Below are positions 55,356-63,924 of a stretch of DNA of 64,000 nucleotides, piece after piece. The position numbers were made by a program, and so were the translations under genes. Below the pieces are notes generated by a model, which ran no database searches, had not been told where the DNA came from, and saw nothing but the letters and a program-made list of their open reading frames with translations. The DNA comes from Streptomyces sp. RerS4 (lineage in GTDB: Bacteria > Actinomycetota > Actinomycetes > Streptomycetales > Streptomycetaceae), in the NCBI RefSeq assembly GCF_023515955.1, contig NZ_CP097322.1, forward strand, positions 1,612,001 to 1,676,000, written 5' to 3'. The first letter of the stretch is position 1, and each line of letters starts with the position of its first letter.

Positions 55356-55401
55356 CTTCGTTCCCCCCGACACCCGGCGTGACGGCGGGTCCGGGTGTAC
55401 G

Positions 55402-55447
55402 ACGAGGCCCCCGGGGTCGGGAGGGATCCCGGCCCCGGGGGCCTCGT
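55402..55447. terminator. Terminator between tRNA genes and the first APC permease gene
   Basis: ACGAGGCCCCCGGGG and CCCCGGGGGCCTCGT, a 15-bp perfect outer stem plus an inner CGGGA/TCCCG, 17 bases after the permease stop on the minus strand. Confidence 0.85.
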
Positions 55448-55464
55448 GTGCGTGCGGGAAGGGG

Positions 55465-56904
55465 TCAGTCGCGGGGGGCGGCCAGTTCGGCGACCCGGCG
55501 GCGGACCAGGAACCAGCCGCCCACCAGGGCGGCGGCGATGGCCGGGAGGAACATGACCGTGGTGCGGCCGACGCCGCCGTCCATCCACATGAGCACCAGG
55601 ACGGTCGCCAGGAAGATCAGGGTGACGATCTGGGTGTACGGGGCCCACGGGAGGCGGTAGGACGGACGCTCGACCAGGCCGTTGCGGGAGCGCTGCCAGA
55701 AGAAGAGCGAGCAGAGCATGACCATGGCCCAGGTGCCGAGGATGCCGATGGAGGCCAGGTTGAGGACGATCTCGAAGGCCTCGCCGGGCATCCAGTAGTT
55801 CAGGCCGACGCCGGCGACACCGAAGGCGGCGGTGAACAGGACGCCGCCGTAGGGGACCTTGCCCTTGTTCATGACGCCGGTGAACTTGGGGGCGGAGCCG
55901 GACATGGCCATCGAGCGCAGGATGCGGCCGGTGGAGTAGAGGCCGGAGTTCAGGCTGGAGAGGGCGGCGGTCAGGACGACCAGGTTCATGATGCCCGCGG
56001 TGCCGGGGATGCCGAGCTTGTCGAAGACGGTGACGAAGGGGCTCTGGTCGGCCGAGTAGGCGGTGTACGGCAGCAGCAGGGCGAGCAGGACCACGGAGCC
56101 GACGTAGAAGAGGCCGACGCGCCACATGATCGAGTTGATCGCCTTCGGCATGATCTTCTCGGGGTTCTCGGTCTCGCCGGCGGCGACGCCGCAGAGCTCG
56201 ACGGAGGCGTACGCGAAGACCACGCCCTGGACGACCAGGAGCATCGGCAGGACGCCGGTGGGGAAGAGACCGCCGTTGTCGGTGATGTTGGCGAGGCCCG
56301 GGGTGGTGCCGCCGATGTCGTGGCTGGTGGCGACGAGGTAGATGCCGACGATCAGGAAGATCACCAGGGCGGCGACCTTGACCAGGGAGAACCAGAACTC
56401 CATCTCGCCGAAGTACTTCACCGAGATCAGGTTCGCGGTGAGGACGACGGCCAGGGCGATGAAGGCGAGCACCCACTGGGGGACGTCGGTGAACATCGAC
56501 CAGAAGTGGGCGTAGGTCGCGGCGGCCGTGATGTCCGCCACGGTGGTGGTGGACCAGTTGAGGAAGTAGAGCCAGCCGGCCGTGTAGGCGCCCTTCTCCC
56601 CCATGAACTCGCGCGCGTAGGAGACGAAGGCTCCGGAGGACGGGCGGTAGAGGACCAGCTCGCCGAGGGCGCGGACCACGAAGAAGGCGAAGACGCCGCA
56701 CACCGCGTAGGCGATGGCCAGCGAGGGACCGGCGCCGGCGAGGCGGCCACCGGCGCCCAGGAACAGGCCGGTGCCTATCGCCCCGCCGATCGCGATCATG
56801 TTGATGTGGCGGGACTTGAGGTCCTTGCTGTAGCCCTCGTCACCTGCGTCGACGGGGCGGGCGGGCGCCGCGGCGGGGGCCTCGGTCAAGGTGCGGTCAC
56901 TCAT
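55465..56904 (-). CDS. Amino acid permease (APC superfamily, GabP/AnsP type)
   Basis: 479-residue transporter with 12 predicted helices. N-terminal signature SRHINMIAIGGAIGTGLFLG, conserved VVRALGELVLYRPSSGAFVS and VVFAYASVELCGVAAGETEN, matching the amino acid transporter family that includes GabP, AnsP and CycA. Proton symport of an amino acid is expected; which one cannot be read from sequence. ATG 56904 chosen because the upstream frame is unconserved. Followed by a strong terminator, so transcribed alone. About 150 bases separate it from the terminator of the second permease upstream. Confidence 0.9.
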   Translation of the reverse strand: MSDRTLTEAPAAAPARPVDAGDEGYSKDLKSRHINMIAIGGAIGTGLFLGAGGRLAGAGPSLAIAYAVCGVFAFFVVRALGELVLYRPSSGAFVSYAREFMGEKGAYTAGWLYFLNWSTTTVADITAAATYAHFWSMFTDVPQWVLAFIALAVVLTANLISVKYFGEMEFWFSLVKVAALVIFLIVGIYLVATSHDIGGTTPGLANITDNGGLFPTGVLPMLLVVQGVVFAYASVELCGVAAGETENPEKIMPKAINSIMWRVGLFYVGSVVLLALLLPYTAYSADQSPFVTVFDKLGIPGTAGIMNLVVLTAALSSLNSGLYSTGRILRSMAMSGSAPKFTGVMNKGKVPYGGVLFTAAFGVAGVGLNYWMPGEAFEIVLNLASIGILGTWAMVMLCSLFFWQRSRNGLVERPSYRLPWAPYTQIVTLIFLATVLVLMWMDGGVGRTTVMFLPAIAAALVGGWFLVRRRVAELAAPRD

Positions 56905-57058
56905 ACGGGACTTCGCCTTCGTGGGTGGGACAGGCAGGTTTCGGCGGCGGCGCGCGGGGAGCTGGGTGGTGTCCCCCGTGCCGCCTTCCGGTGAGTTTGT
57001 CGCCCCAGGAGACCATGAGGTTCGGCCACCCGCCAAAATCGGCCCCTGAAGCACGCGA

Positions 57059-57092
57059 GCCCCCGGCGACCTTGGAAACGGTCGCCGGGGGC
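57059..57092 (-). terminator. Terminator after the second APC permease gene
   Basis: GCCCCCGGCGACC / GGTCGCCGGGGGC, 13-bp perfect stem and 8-base loop, 33 bases beyond the stop. Confidence 0.82.
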
Positions 57093-57124
57093 GTCGTGGG
57101 GGCTTGGATCGGAGGCTGGGGGCC

Positions 57125-58669
57125 TCAGTCGCGCGGGGTGGCCTCCGCGGCCTGGTCGAGGCGGAAGGCCTCGTTCCCGAGCCCGATCCGGGCGTGCGCC
57201 TCGGGCCGGCGGGACTTCAGGAGCAGGCCGTGGACGAGTCCGGCCAGGGCGGCGACGAGGATGATCGCGGGCAGGGTCCAAGGCAGCGCGGAGCCCTCCT
57301 CGGCACCGACGAGGACGCCGAAGTCCTTCACGGTGTAGATGACGATGACGACGAGGGCGACGCCGGCGAGGCCCGCCGCGACGAGCCGCCACACCTGGGC
57401 GCCGGCGGTGCCCCGGCGGACGAAGAACGCGATGACGGCGAAGGAGGCGGTGGCCATGAGGGCGGTCACACCGAGGGCGCCGACGCTGCCCATCCAGGTG
57501 AACAGGTGCAGGACGGGGGTCGTGGGGTCGCCGATCGGCATGTCGTCGGTGAAGGCGAAGGCGAGGACGACGACGGCGGCGATGACCGTCTGGAGGAGGG
57601 AGCCGGTGGCGGGTGCGCCGGTGCCCGCGTTGGTGCGGCCGAAGCGGGCCGGCAGGAGGCCCTCGCGGCCCATGGCGAAGGCGTAGCGGGCGACGACGTT
57701 GTGGAAGCTCAGCATCGCGGCGAACATGCCCGTGACGAAGAGCACGTGCAGGACGTCGGTGAAGCCGGCGCCCAGGCGGGTCTGGGTGAGCTCGAAGAGC
57801 AGGCCCGGACCGGCCTCCGCGGAGGCCTTGACGACGGCGCCGGGTCCGGTGGCCACGGTCAGGGCCCAGGCGCTCAGGGCGAAGAAGAGGGCGACGAAGC
57901 CCACCGCGAGGAACATGACGCGGGAGACGACGATGTGCGGCTTGCTGGTCTCCTCGGCGTAGACCGGGGACTGCTCGAAGCCGACGAAGGCGGCGATGCA
58001 GAAGCACAGGGCGGTGCCGAGGCCGGCGCCGGAGAGGGTGGCGGGGTCGAAGGCGCTGAGCGAGAGGCCTTCGGGTCCGGGCTTGCCGAGGGCGGCGACG
58101 TCGAAGATGACGACGAGGGCGCACTCGACGAGGAGCAGGACGCCGAGCACCTTGGCGTTGAGGTCGATCTTCAGCCAGCCGAGGGCGCCGGTGGCGGCGA
58201 CCGCGAGGAGGGCGGGGATCCACCAGGCGAGCTGTGTGTCGAGGTAGGTGGCGAAGAGGCCGGAGATCTCGAAGCCGAGGATGCCGTAGACGCCGACCTG
58301 CATGGCGCTGTAGGCGACGAGGGCGACGAGCGAGGCGGCGGCGCCGGCGGTGGGCCCGAGGCCGCGCGCGATGTACGCGTAGAAGGCGCCGGCGTTGTGG
58401 ACGTGTCGGCTCATCTCGGCGTAGCCGATGCCGAACAGGGCGAGGACGACGCCGAGGATGACGAAGAGCAGCGGCTGACCGACGATGCCCATGACCCCGA
58501 AGATCGTGGGCATGACACCGGCGACGACCATCAGGGGTGCGCTGGCGGCGAGGACGGAGAGCAGCAGTCCGGCGGTGCCGAGTCGGTCGGCGCGCAGGGC
58601 CCGGTCCTGGCCCTTGTACGTGCGTATCTCGGCCTGGGCCGGAAGCGTGGTGGATCTGCCCGTCGGCAT
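57125..58669 (-). CDS. APC-family amino acid/polyamine permease
   Basis: 514 residues with about 12 membrane helices. First helices LGTAGLLLSVLAASAPLMVV and AEMSRHVHNAGAFYAYIARG (a PuuP-like GAFYxY motif) and FVGFEQSPVYAEETSKPHIV (conserved Glu pair). It belongs to a different APC subgroup than the neighbouring permease. ATG 58669 follows AAAGGA; the spacing to the next minus-strand gene is 87 bases, so they may share a transcript. Substrate unknown. Confidence 0.9.
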   Translation of the reverse strand: MPTGRSTTLPAQAEIRTYKGQDRALRADRLGTAGLLLSVLAASAPLMVVAGVMPTIFGVMGIVGQPLLFVILGVVLALFGIGYAEMSRHVHNAGAFYAYIARGLGPTAGAAASLVALVAYSAMQVGVYGILGFEISGLFATYLDTQLAWWIPALLAVAATGALGWLKIDLNAKVLGVLLLVECALVVIFDVAALGKPGPEGLSLSAFDPATLSGAGLGTALCFCIAAFVGFEQSPVYAEETSKPHIVVSRVMFLAVGFVALFFALSAWALTVATGPGAVVKASAEAGPGLLFELTQTRLGAGFTDVLHVLFVTGMFAAMLSFHNVVARYAFAMGREGLLPARFGRTNAGTGAPATGSLLQTVIAAVVVLAFAFTDDMPIGDPTTPVLHLFTWMGSVGALGVTALMATASFAVIAFFVRRGTAGAQVWRLVAAGLAGVALVVIVIYTVKDFGVLVGAEEGSALPWTLPAIILVAALAGLVHGLLLKSRRPEAHARIGLGNEAFRLDQAAEATPRD

Positions 58670-58756
58670 GGCGGGGTCCTTTCGGGGGTGTCGGTCCGTG
58701 GGTCGGTCCGGGTGCGGCGGACCGTCGGGGCTGGGGGTTTTGGTGACCGGCGACCT

Positions 58757-59707
58757 CTAGGCGGTGCCGAGTGCGGCGCTGCGCGCGGCGAGGAAGGCCT
58801 TGTGGGGGTCGCGGTCCGGGTAGGACCAGGGGGCGCGGGTGGCGTGGCTGCCGATCCGGTGGAAGAGGGCGGCGGCCTCGGCGGGGCGTCCCTCGCAGAG
58901 CTTGGCGTGGGCGAGGAAGTTGAGGTCGACGCGGTTGCGCGGGTGGTCGTCGCGTTCCCACTCCAGCCACCAGTCGAAGGCGGCGCGCAGGACCTGGCGG
59001 GCGCGCCGGCCGGTCCAGTGCTCCACGGCGGCCTCGGGCAGGGAGCGGCCCCGGTCGGCGGCGAGGACCCGGTAGCGCTCGGCGTGGGCGATGACGGGCA
59101 GGACGGCGAGCGGGGAGTCGGCCGGGGACTCCTCGGCGGCCCAGGCGGCGAAGTCGTAGACCTCGTGCAGGGGGTCGAGGCCGGCGGCGGGCGTGCGTTC
59201 GGCGAGCTTGGCGACCATGAGGTGGTGGGCGTGGTGGTGCTCGCGGTGGCGGGCCCGTACCTGGTCGAAGTGGCGGCTGAAGTCCTCTTCGGTGCCGAAG
59301 GCGCGGGTGAGCAGCAGCAGGCCCAGCCACGGCGTGGGGTCGGCCGGGTGGAGGGCGGCGGCGCGGCGGCAGGCCTCGTCGGCGGCCTCGGGGGTGCCCT
59401 TGCGGCGCAGGGCGGTGAAGACGGAGGCGCAGGCCAGGAGGGTGGCGGCGTCGGCGCTGTCCGGTTCGGCGAGGAGCCATTCGCGGGCCCAGGCGGTGGC
59501 GGCCGGGGTCTCGGCGAGGACGACGACGCGGTGGCCCCGGCGGTCCCAGTCGTCGCCGGTGGCGACCAGCAGGGAACGGACCCGGGCCCACCGACCCTGG
59601 GCGAACTGGGCGCGTACATCGACCAGTTCGGTGTCGCACAGGGCGGGGTCGAAGAGCTGGGCGTCCCGCTTGCGGGCGCGGCCGAGAGGCGGCGGAGGCG
59701 GGGACAT
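58757..59707 (-). CDS. Hypothetical protein with TPR-like helical repeats
   Basis: 316-residue soluble protein, Ala/Leu/His-rich. Helix pairs such as ATLLACASVFTALRRKGTPE, AADEACRRAAALHPADPTPW and AKLCEGRPAEAAALFHRIGS resemble tetratricopeptide repeats, suggesting a scaffold or regulator. It lies just upstream of the APC permease on the same strand, so it may be cotranscribed and related to it. ATG 59707 follows GAAGGGAA. No family recognised. Confidence 0.72.
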   Translation of the reverse strand: MSPPPPPLGRARKRDAQLFDPALCDTELVDVRAQFAQGRWARVRSLLVATGDDWDRRGHRVVVLAETPAATAWAREWLLAEPDSADAATLLACASVFTALRRKGTPEAADEACRRAAALHPADPTPWLGLLLLTRAFGTEEDFSRHFDQVRARHREHHHAHHLMVAKLAERTPAAGLDPLHEVYDFAAWAAEESPADSPLAVLPVIAHAERYRVLAADRGRSLPEAAVEHWTGRRARQVLRAAFDWWLEWERDDHPRNRVDLNFLAHAKLCEGRPAEAAALFHRIGSHATRAPWSYPDRDPHKAFLAARSAALGTA

Positions 59708-59969
59708 CCGCTGATTCCCTTCAGGACGCGGGCGCGGGTGGACACCGTACGCGGGGGCGTACGGGGCGGGCTCGGGGTGGTGCGGGCGGATCGTACCCGT
59801 ACCGGCACCGGATGATCACGCACAGCAAACCGGTAGGCACAGCTCCGCGTCAAGGTCCGTCCCGCTGGGTGGCGGGTTTCAACGGGTGGGGAAGGTGGAC
59901 GAGTTGGGACGGATGTGGCGACCCGTTAACCCGATGGAGGGAAACCGGACGCGCTCGTAGGGTGATCAC

Positions 59970-60407
59970 ATGACGAGCTGTGAGGAACTGCGCCCGTACG
60001 AGCTGGGCTTCCCCGGTCCGCTGCGGGACCAGCTGGTGGCGGCGGTACTGAGCGGGGCGAAGACCACCACGACCGGGCTGCTGCAGGACTACCGGGCGGC
60101 CGACGAGCCGCTGCCCGAGCCGGGCGAGCGGGTGGCGCTGGTGGACTCCGAGGATCGGGTGGTGGCGGTGCTGGAGGTGACGGAGGTACGCGTCCTGCCG
60201 CTGGCCGAGGTGGATCTGCGGCACGCGCTGGACGAAGGGGAGGGCTACGGGTCCGTGGCCGAATGGCGCACGGCACACGAACGCTTCTGGCACAGCGAAG
60301 CGGTGCGGGCGGCGGTGGGCGACCCGCACTTCACGGTGGACGACGGCACGCCGGTGGTCACGGAGCGTTTCCGCATCGCCGAGGGCCCGTTCCGGCTCCC
60401 GGGCTGA
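59970..60407 (+). CDS. ASCH-domain protein
   Basis: 145-residue protein with the ASCH fold: GPLRDQLVAAVLSGAKTTTT, GERVALVDSEDRVVAVLEVT, RVLPLAEVDLRHALDEGEGY (acidic site). ASCH proteins bind RNA or act as nucleoside/amide hydrolases; one member cleaves N4-acetylcytidine. K/T/E positions similar to that enzyme are visible, but activity is inferred. Divergent from the TPR-like gene by 262 bases that hold no gene; ends 33 bases before the convergent flavoprotein gene. Confidence 0.85.
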   Translation: MTSCEELRPYELGFPGPLRDQLVAAVLSGAKTTTTGLLQDYRAADEPLPEPGERVALVDSEDRVVAVLEVTEVRVLPLAEVDLRHALDEGEGYGSVAEWRTAHERFWHSEAVRAAVGDPHFTVDDGTPVVTERFRIAEGPFRLPG

Positions 60408-60440
60408 CCCCATAGGCTCCCTGCGCGTCGCGCCGCGTCG

Positions 60441-62096
60441 TCACGCCGTGGCGGCGGCGGCCGCCCGTCCCGCCGCGCGGCCGGAGAAGAGGCAGCCGCC
60501 GAGGAAGGTGCCCTCCAGGGCGCGGTAGCCGTGGACGCCTCCGCCGCCGAAGCCGGCGGCCTCGCCGGCCGCGTACAGCCCGGGAAGCGGTTCGCCGGAC
60601 GGGGTCAGGACGCGGGAGGAGAGGTCGGTCTCCAGGCCGCCGAGGGACTTGCGGGTCAGGATCGAGAGCCGGACGGCGATGAGCGGGCCGGCCTCGGGGT
60701 CGAGGATCCGGTGGGGGGCGGCGGTGCGGATGAGCTTGTCTCCGAGGTAGCGGCGGGCGCCGCGGATGGCCGTCACCTGGAGGTCCTTGGTGAACGGGTT
60801 GACGACCTCCCGGTCGCGGGCCACGATCGCGCGCCGGACGGTGGCCTCGTCGAGCAGGTCCTGCTCGGTGACGGCGTTCATGCCGCGGACCAGGGCGGCG
60901 AGGTCACGCTCGACCACGAAGTCCGCGCCGTGGTCCATGAAGGCCCGGACGGGCGCGGGGACGGCCTGGCGGGCGCGGTCGACGACGCCCCGTATGGACT
61001 TCCCCGTCAGGTCGGGGTTCTGTTCGGAGCCGGAGAGGGCGAACTCCTTGCCGATGATCCGCTCGTTGAGGACGAACCACGTGTGGTCGTGGCCGGTGCG
61101 GGTGATGTGGTCGAGGGTGCCGAGGGTGTCGAAGCCGGGGAAGAGCGGTACGGGCAACCGCTTGCCTGTGGCGTCCAGCCAGAGCGAGGAGGGGCCGGGC
61201 AGGATGCGGATGCCGTGGCGGGCCCAGATGGGGTTCCAGTTCTCGATGCCCTCGGTGTAGTGCCACATCCGGTCCTTGTTGATGTGACTGGCGCCCGCGC
61301 GCTCGGCGATGCCGAGCATCAGCCCGTCCACGTGCGCCGGGACCCCGGACAGCATGCGCCGGGGCGGGGTGCCGAGGCGGGCGGGCCACTGGGCGCGCAC
61401 CAGGTCGTGGTTGCCGCCGATGCCCCCGCTGGTGACGATCACGGCCTGCGCGCGCAGGGTGAACGTGCCGGTGGCCTCACGGCCGCTCGCGGTGCCCCGT
61501 ACGGCCGGGGAGGGCGCGAGGATCTCACCGGTGACGGTGTCCAGGGCGCCGGCGGTGCCGGCGAGGCCGGTGACGCGGTGGCGGAAGGCGAGCCGTACGA
61601 GCCCGCGGGCGACGCCGGCACGGACCCGGCGTTCGAAGGGTTCCACGAGGCCGGGGCCGGTGCCCCAGGTGATGTGGAAGCGGGGGACGGAGTTGCCGGG
61701 GCCGCCCGCGTCGTAGCCGCCGCGCTCGGCCCAGCCGACCACCGGGAAGAAGCGGACGCCCTGCGCGTGCAGCCAGGGCCGCTTCTCGCCGGCCGCGAAG
61801 TCGACGTAGGCCTCGGCCCAGCGGCGGGGCCAGGCGTCCTCCTCGCGGTCGAAGCCGGCGGTGCCGAACCAGTCCTGGAGGGCGAGGGCGTGGCTGTCCT
61901 TGACGCGCATGCGGCGCTGCTCGGGCGAGTCCACGAAGAACAGTCCGCCGAAGGACCAGTGGGCCTGGCCACCGATCGACTGCTCGGGTTCCTGGTCGAG
62001 GAGGATCACCTTGCGTCCCGCGTCGACGAGCTCGGCGGTGGCCACGAGGCCGGCGAGGCCCGCTCCGATCACGATCACGTCAGCGTCGTACGTCAT
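60441..62096 (-). CDS. FAD-binding dehydrogenase (KstD/fumarate-reductase-like)
   Basis: 551-residue flavoprotein. Rossmann FAD motif VIVIGAGLAGLVATAELVDA, then LDQEPEQSIGGQAHWSFGGL and, at the C-terminus, GLYAAGEAAGFGGGGVHGYR, the second FAD site. Similar to 3-ketosteroid delta1-dehydrogenase and fumarate reductase flavoproteins, but in this subgroup the steroid role is unproved. Full length. ATG 62096 (MTYDADVIVIG) is chosen; longer upstream frame is shadow. Divergent from the NUDIX gene by 84 bases. Confidence 0.9.
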   Translation of the reverse strand: MTYDADVIVIGAGLAGLVATAELVDAGRKVILLDQEPEQSIGGQAHWSFGGLFFVDSPEQRRMRVKDSHALALQDWFGTAGFDREEDAWPRRWAEAYVDFAAGEKRPWLHAQGVRFFPVVGWAERGGYDAGGPGNSVPRFHITWGTGPGLVEPFERRVRAGVARGLVRLAFRHRVTGLAGTAGALDTVTGEILAPSPAVRGTASGREATGTFTLRAQAVIVTSGGIGGNHDLVRAQWPARLGTPPRRMLSGVPAHVDGLMLGIAERAGASHINKDRMWHYTEGIENWNPIWARHGIRILPGPSSLWLDATGKRLPVPLFPGFDTLGTLDHITRTGHDHTWFVLNERIIGKEFALSGSEQNPDLTGKSIRGVVDRARQAVPAPVRAFMDHGADFVVERDLAALVRGMNAVTEQDLLDEATVRRAIVARDREVVNPFTKDLQVTAIRGARRYLGDKLIRTAAPHRILDPEAGPLIAVRLSILTRKSLGGLETDLSSRVLTPSGEPLPGLYAAGEAAGFGGGGVHGYRALEGTFLGGCLFSGRAAGRAAAAATA

Positions 62097-62180
62097 GCGT
62101 TGCCCGTCCTCCGGTCGGTGGTGGGGCAGATCCTTGGCTACGGAGCGGTAACCCGTCAACAGCGGTGGTTGGATGAGGGC

Positions 62181-62702
62181 GTGAGCGCTGCCGATGAGGT
62201 ACTGGACGTGGTGGACCGCAACGACCGGGTGATCGGACGGGCGCCCCGGGGCGAGGTGTACCGCCGGGGGCTGATCCACCGGTGTGTGTTCGTGCTGGCC
62301 ACGGACGAGCGGGGGCGGATCTTCGTCCACCGGCGGACGGCGTCGAAGCTGGTGTTCCCCTCCCACTACGACATGTTCGTGGGCGGGGTGCTGGGCACCG
62401 GGGAGGACTACGCGGACGCGGCGCTGCGGGAGGCCTCGGAGGAGCTGGGGGTGAGCGGGCTGGAGCGGCCGGCGCCGCTGTTCAAGTTCCTGTACGAGGG
62501 TCCGGGCGGGACGTGGTGGTCGTACGTGCACGAGGTGCGGTGCGACCTGCCGGTGGCTCCGCAGGAGTCGGAGGTGGACTGGCACGCGTGGCTGTCGCCG
62601 CGGGAGCTGGGGCGGCGGGTCGCGGACGGGGTGTGGCCGTGGGTGCCGGACGGGCTGGAGGCGTGGCGGCGGCTGGAGGCGTGGCGGGCCGGGTCCCCGT
62701 AG
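62181..62702 (+). CDS. NUDIX hydrolase
   Basis: 173-residue pyrophosphatase. NUDIX box in GGVLGTGEDYADAALREASE followed by ELGV (GX5EX7REUXEEXGU: Gly, Glu, RExSEEL in place). Substrate-binding strands HRCVFVLATDERGRIFVHRR resemble the IPP-isomerase/NUDIX group. GTG 62181 follows GAGGGC; no upstream conserved residues. It ends nine bases before the next plus-strand gene, so an operon with the DUF202 genes is likely. Substrate unknown. Confidence 0.9.
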   Translation: MSAADEVLDVVDRNDRVIGRAPRGEVYRRGLIHRCVFVLATDERGRIFVHRRTASKLVFPSHYDMFVGGVLGTGEDYADAALREASEELGVSGLERPAPLFKFLYEGPGGTWWSYVHEVRCDLPVAPQESEVDWHAWLSPRELGRRVADGVWPWVPDGLEAWRRLEAWRAGSP

Positions 62703-62711
62703 ATTGGTCTG

Positions 62712-63110
62712 ATGATCGGTTTCGTCAAGGACGTGCGCCTCTGGTTCGCGCCGCAGCGGCTGAGGAACGAGGGCGACACCCCGGACTACCGGTTCTCGCT
62801 GGCCAACGAGCGGACCTTCCTCGCCTGGATCCGGACCGCGCTGGCGCTGGTGGGCGGCGGGTTCGCGGTGGACCAGTTCCTGCCGGACCTGCGGTGGGGG
62901 GTGCGGGTCTCGATGGCGTTCGCCCTGCTGGCGGTGGGCGCGGCGTGCGCGCTGCGGGCGGTGAACCACTGGGCGCGGTGCGAGCGGGCGATGCGCCGGG
63001 GTGAGGACCTGCCGCTGTCGCGGTTCCCGGTGGTGCTGAGCCTGGGGGTGGGGCTGGTCGCGGTGGCGATGGTGGTGGTCGTGCTGCTGGGTTGGACGAC
63101 GGGGCGGTGA
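62712..63110 (+). CDS. DUF202 (YidH-like) membrane protein 1
   Basis: 132-residue protein with RFSLANERTFLAWIRTALAL (DUF202 signature, with conserved RT) and three hydrophobic segments. Family is found in inner membranes with no established function. Followed by a second DUF202 gene whose GTG start overlaps its TGA stop by four bases, so the two are translationally coupled and may form a heteromer. Confidence 0.88.
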   Translation: MIGFVKDVRLWFAPQRLRNEGDTPDYRFSLANERTFLAWIRTALALVGGGFAVDQFLPDLRWGVRVSMAFALLAVGAACALRAVNHWARCERAMRRGEDLPLSRFPVVLSLGVGLVAVAMVVVVLLGWTTGR

Positions 63111-63436
63111 GCGGGTCCGGTCCCGCCGTGGGTGAGGCCCGGGACGCCGGGTTGCAGCCCGAGCGGACGCGGCTGGCGTGGCGGCGTACGACCCTGGCCT
63201 GTTCGGTGGTGGCCGTGCTGGCGATCCGCCAGGCGCTGCACGGCTCCGCTTCGCCGCCGGAGGTGCTCGGCGCGGCGGTGGTGGCGCTGGTCTGGTTGGC
63301 GTTCCTGGGCCTGGCGCACCGTCGGATCCGGTCCCTGGCGGCGCCGCGGCCGGCCGCTCTGGCGCCGCGCGCGGCGTCGGCGCTGGTGGCGTGCACGGTG
63401 GCGTTGGCCCTGCTGGCGGTGGCGCTCGTCTTCTGA
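63107..63436 (+). CDS. DUF202 membrane protein 2
   Basis: 109-residue protein: GLQPERTRLAWRRTTLACSV is the DUF202 signature, then three hydrophobic segments (VLAIRQALHG, VLGAAVVALVWLAFLGLA, ALVACTVALALLAVALVF). GTG 63107 is fused to the previous stop as GTGA; TTG 63092 is a weaker alternative. A diverged paralogue of the gene before it. Confidence 0.86.
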   Translation: MSGSGPAVGEARDAGLQPERTRLAWRRTTLACSVVAVLAIRQALHGSASPPEVLGAAVVALVWLAFLGLAHRRIRSLAAPRPAALAPRAASALVACTVALALLAVALVF

Positions 63437-63520
63437 ATCGTCCGAGGGGCTGACGTAGGACGGCGACACGAAGTGGGACAGAGCGGGCGCGAGGGGTCGA
63501 ACGGGACTAGCCTCGGCGCC

Positions 63521-63817
63521 ATGACGACCCTGCACCAGGAACACCCCCTGCACGCCCACACCCACGGTCCGGACTGCGGGCACCCGAAGGTGCCGCACGG
63601 CGACCACGTCGACTACGCGCACGACGGCCATCTGCACCGGGAGCACTCAGGGCACTGGGACGAGTGCGAGGCCCCGGGCCACAGCACCCACGAGGTGCAC
63701 CCGCACGCGCACGGCGCGGACTGCGGCCACGAGTCCGTCAGGCACGGCGACCACGTCGACTACCTGCACGACGGGCACCGACACGCCGAGCACGACGGCC
63801 ATTACGACGACCACTGA
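63521..63817 (+). CDS. Histidine-rich metal-binding protein with two tandem repeats
   Basis: 98 residues, 27 of them His and 3 Cys. Two repeats of roughly 40 residues begin HAHTHGPDCGHPKVPHGDHV and HPHAHGADCGHESVRHGDHV, each followed by DYAHDGH or DYLHDGH and ending in His/Asp. No signal peptide or membrane helix, so it should be a cytosolic buffer for zinc, nickel or copper. ATG 63521 is chosen; the upstream frame is Gly/Ser-rich. Similar genes may accompany zinc transport but none is nearby. Confidence 0.85.
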   Translation: MTTLHQEHPLHAHTHGPDCGHPKVPHGDHVDYAHDGHLHREHSGHWDECEAPGHSTHEVHPHAHGADCGHESVRHGDHVDYLHDGHRHAEHDGHYDDH

Positions 63818-63924
63818 CGTCCACCCTCCCCCACCCTCTCCCACTCCCCCACCCGCTCTCCCCGGGCCGGGCGGCGGCCGGCAGGATGCCGATCGTCCGT
63901 CAAAACGACCCGGGGAGAGCGTCC

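Larger units (their letters stand above)
54943..55391 (+). repeat. Tandem duplication of a tRNA-Leu transcription unit (period 228 bp)
   Basis: Two near-identical copies each carry TTTGGTAATGTTT (TAATGT -10 candidates at 54949 and 55177), GAAGGGACGCGAGAGACACA, a tRNA, and a terminator. Differences are a few substitutions before the tRNA and one deleted base near the end of unit 2, so the duplication is recent or homogenised. The tRNA parts are identical. Confidence 0.9.
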
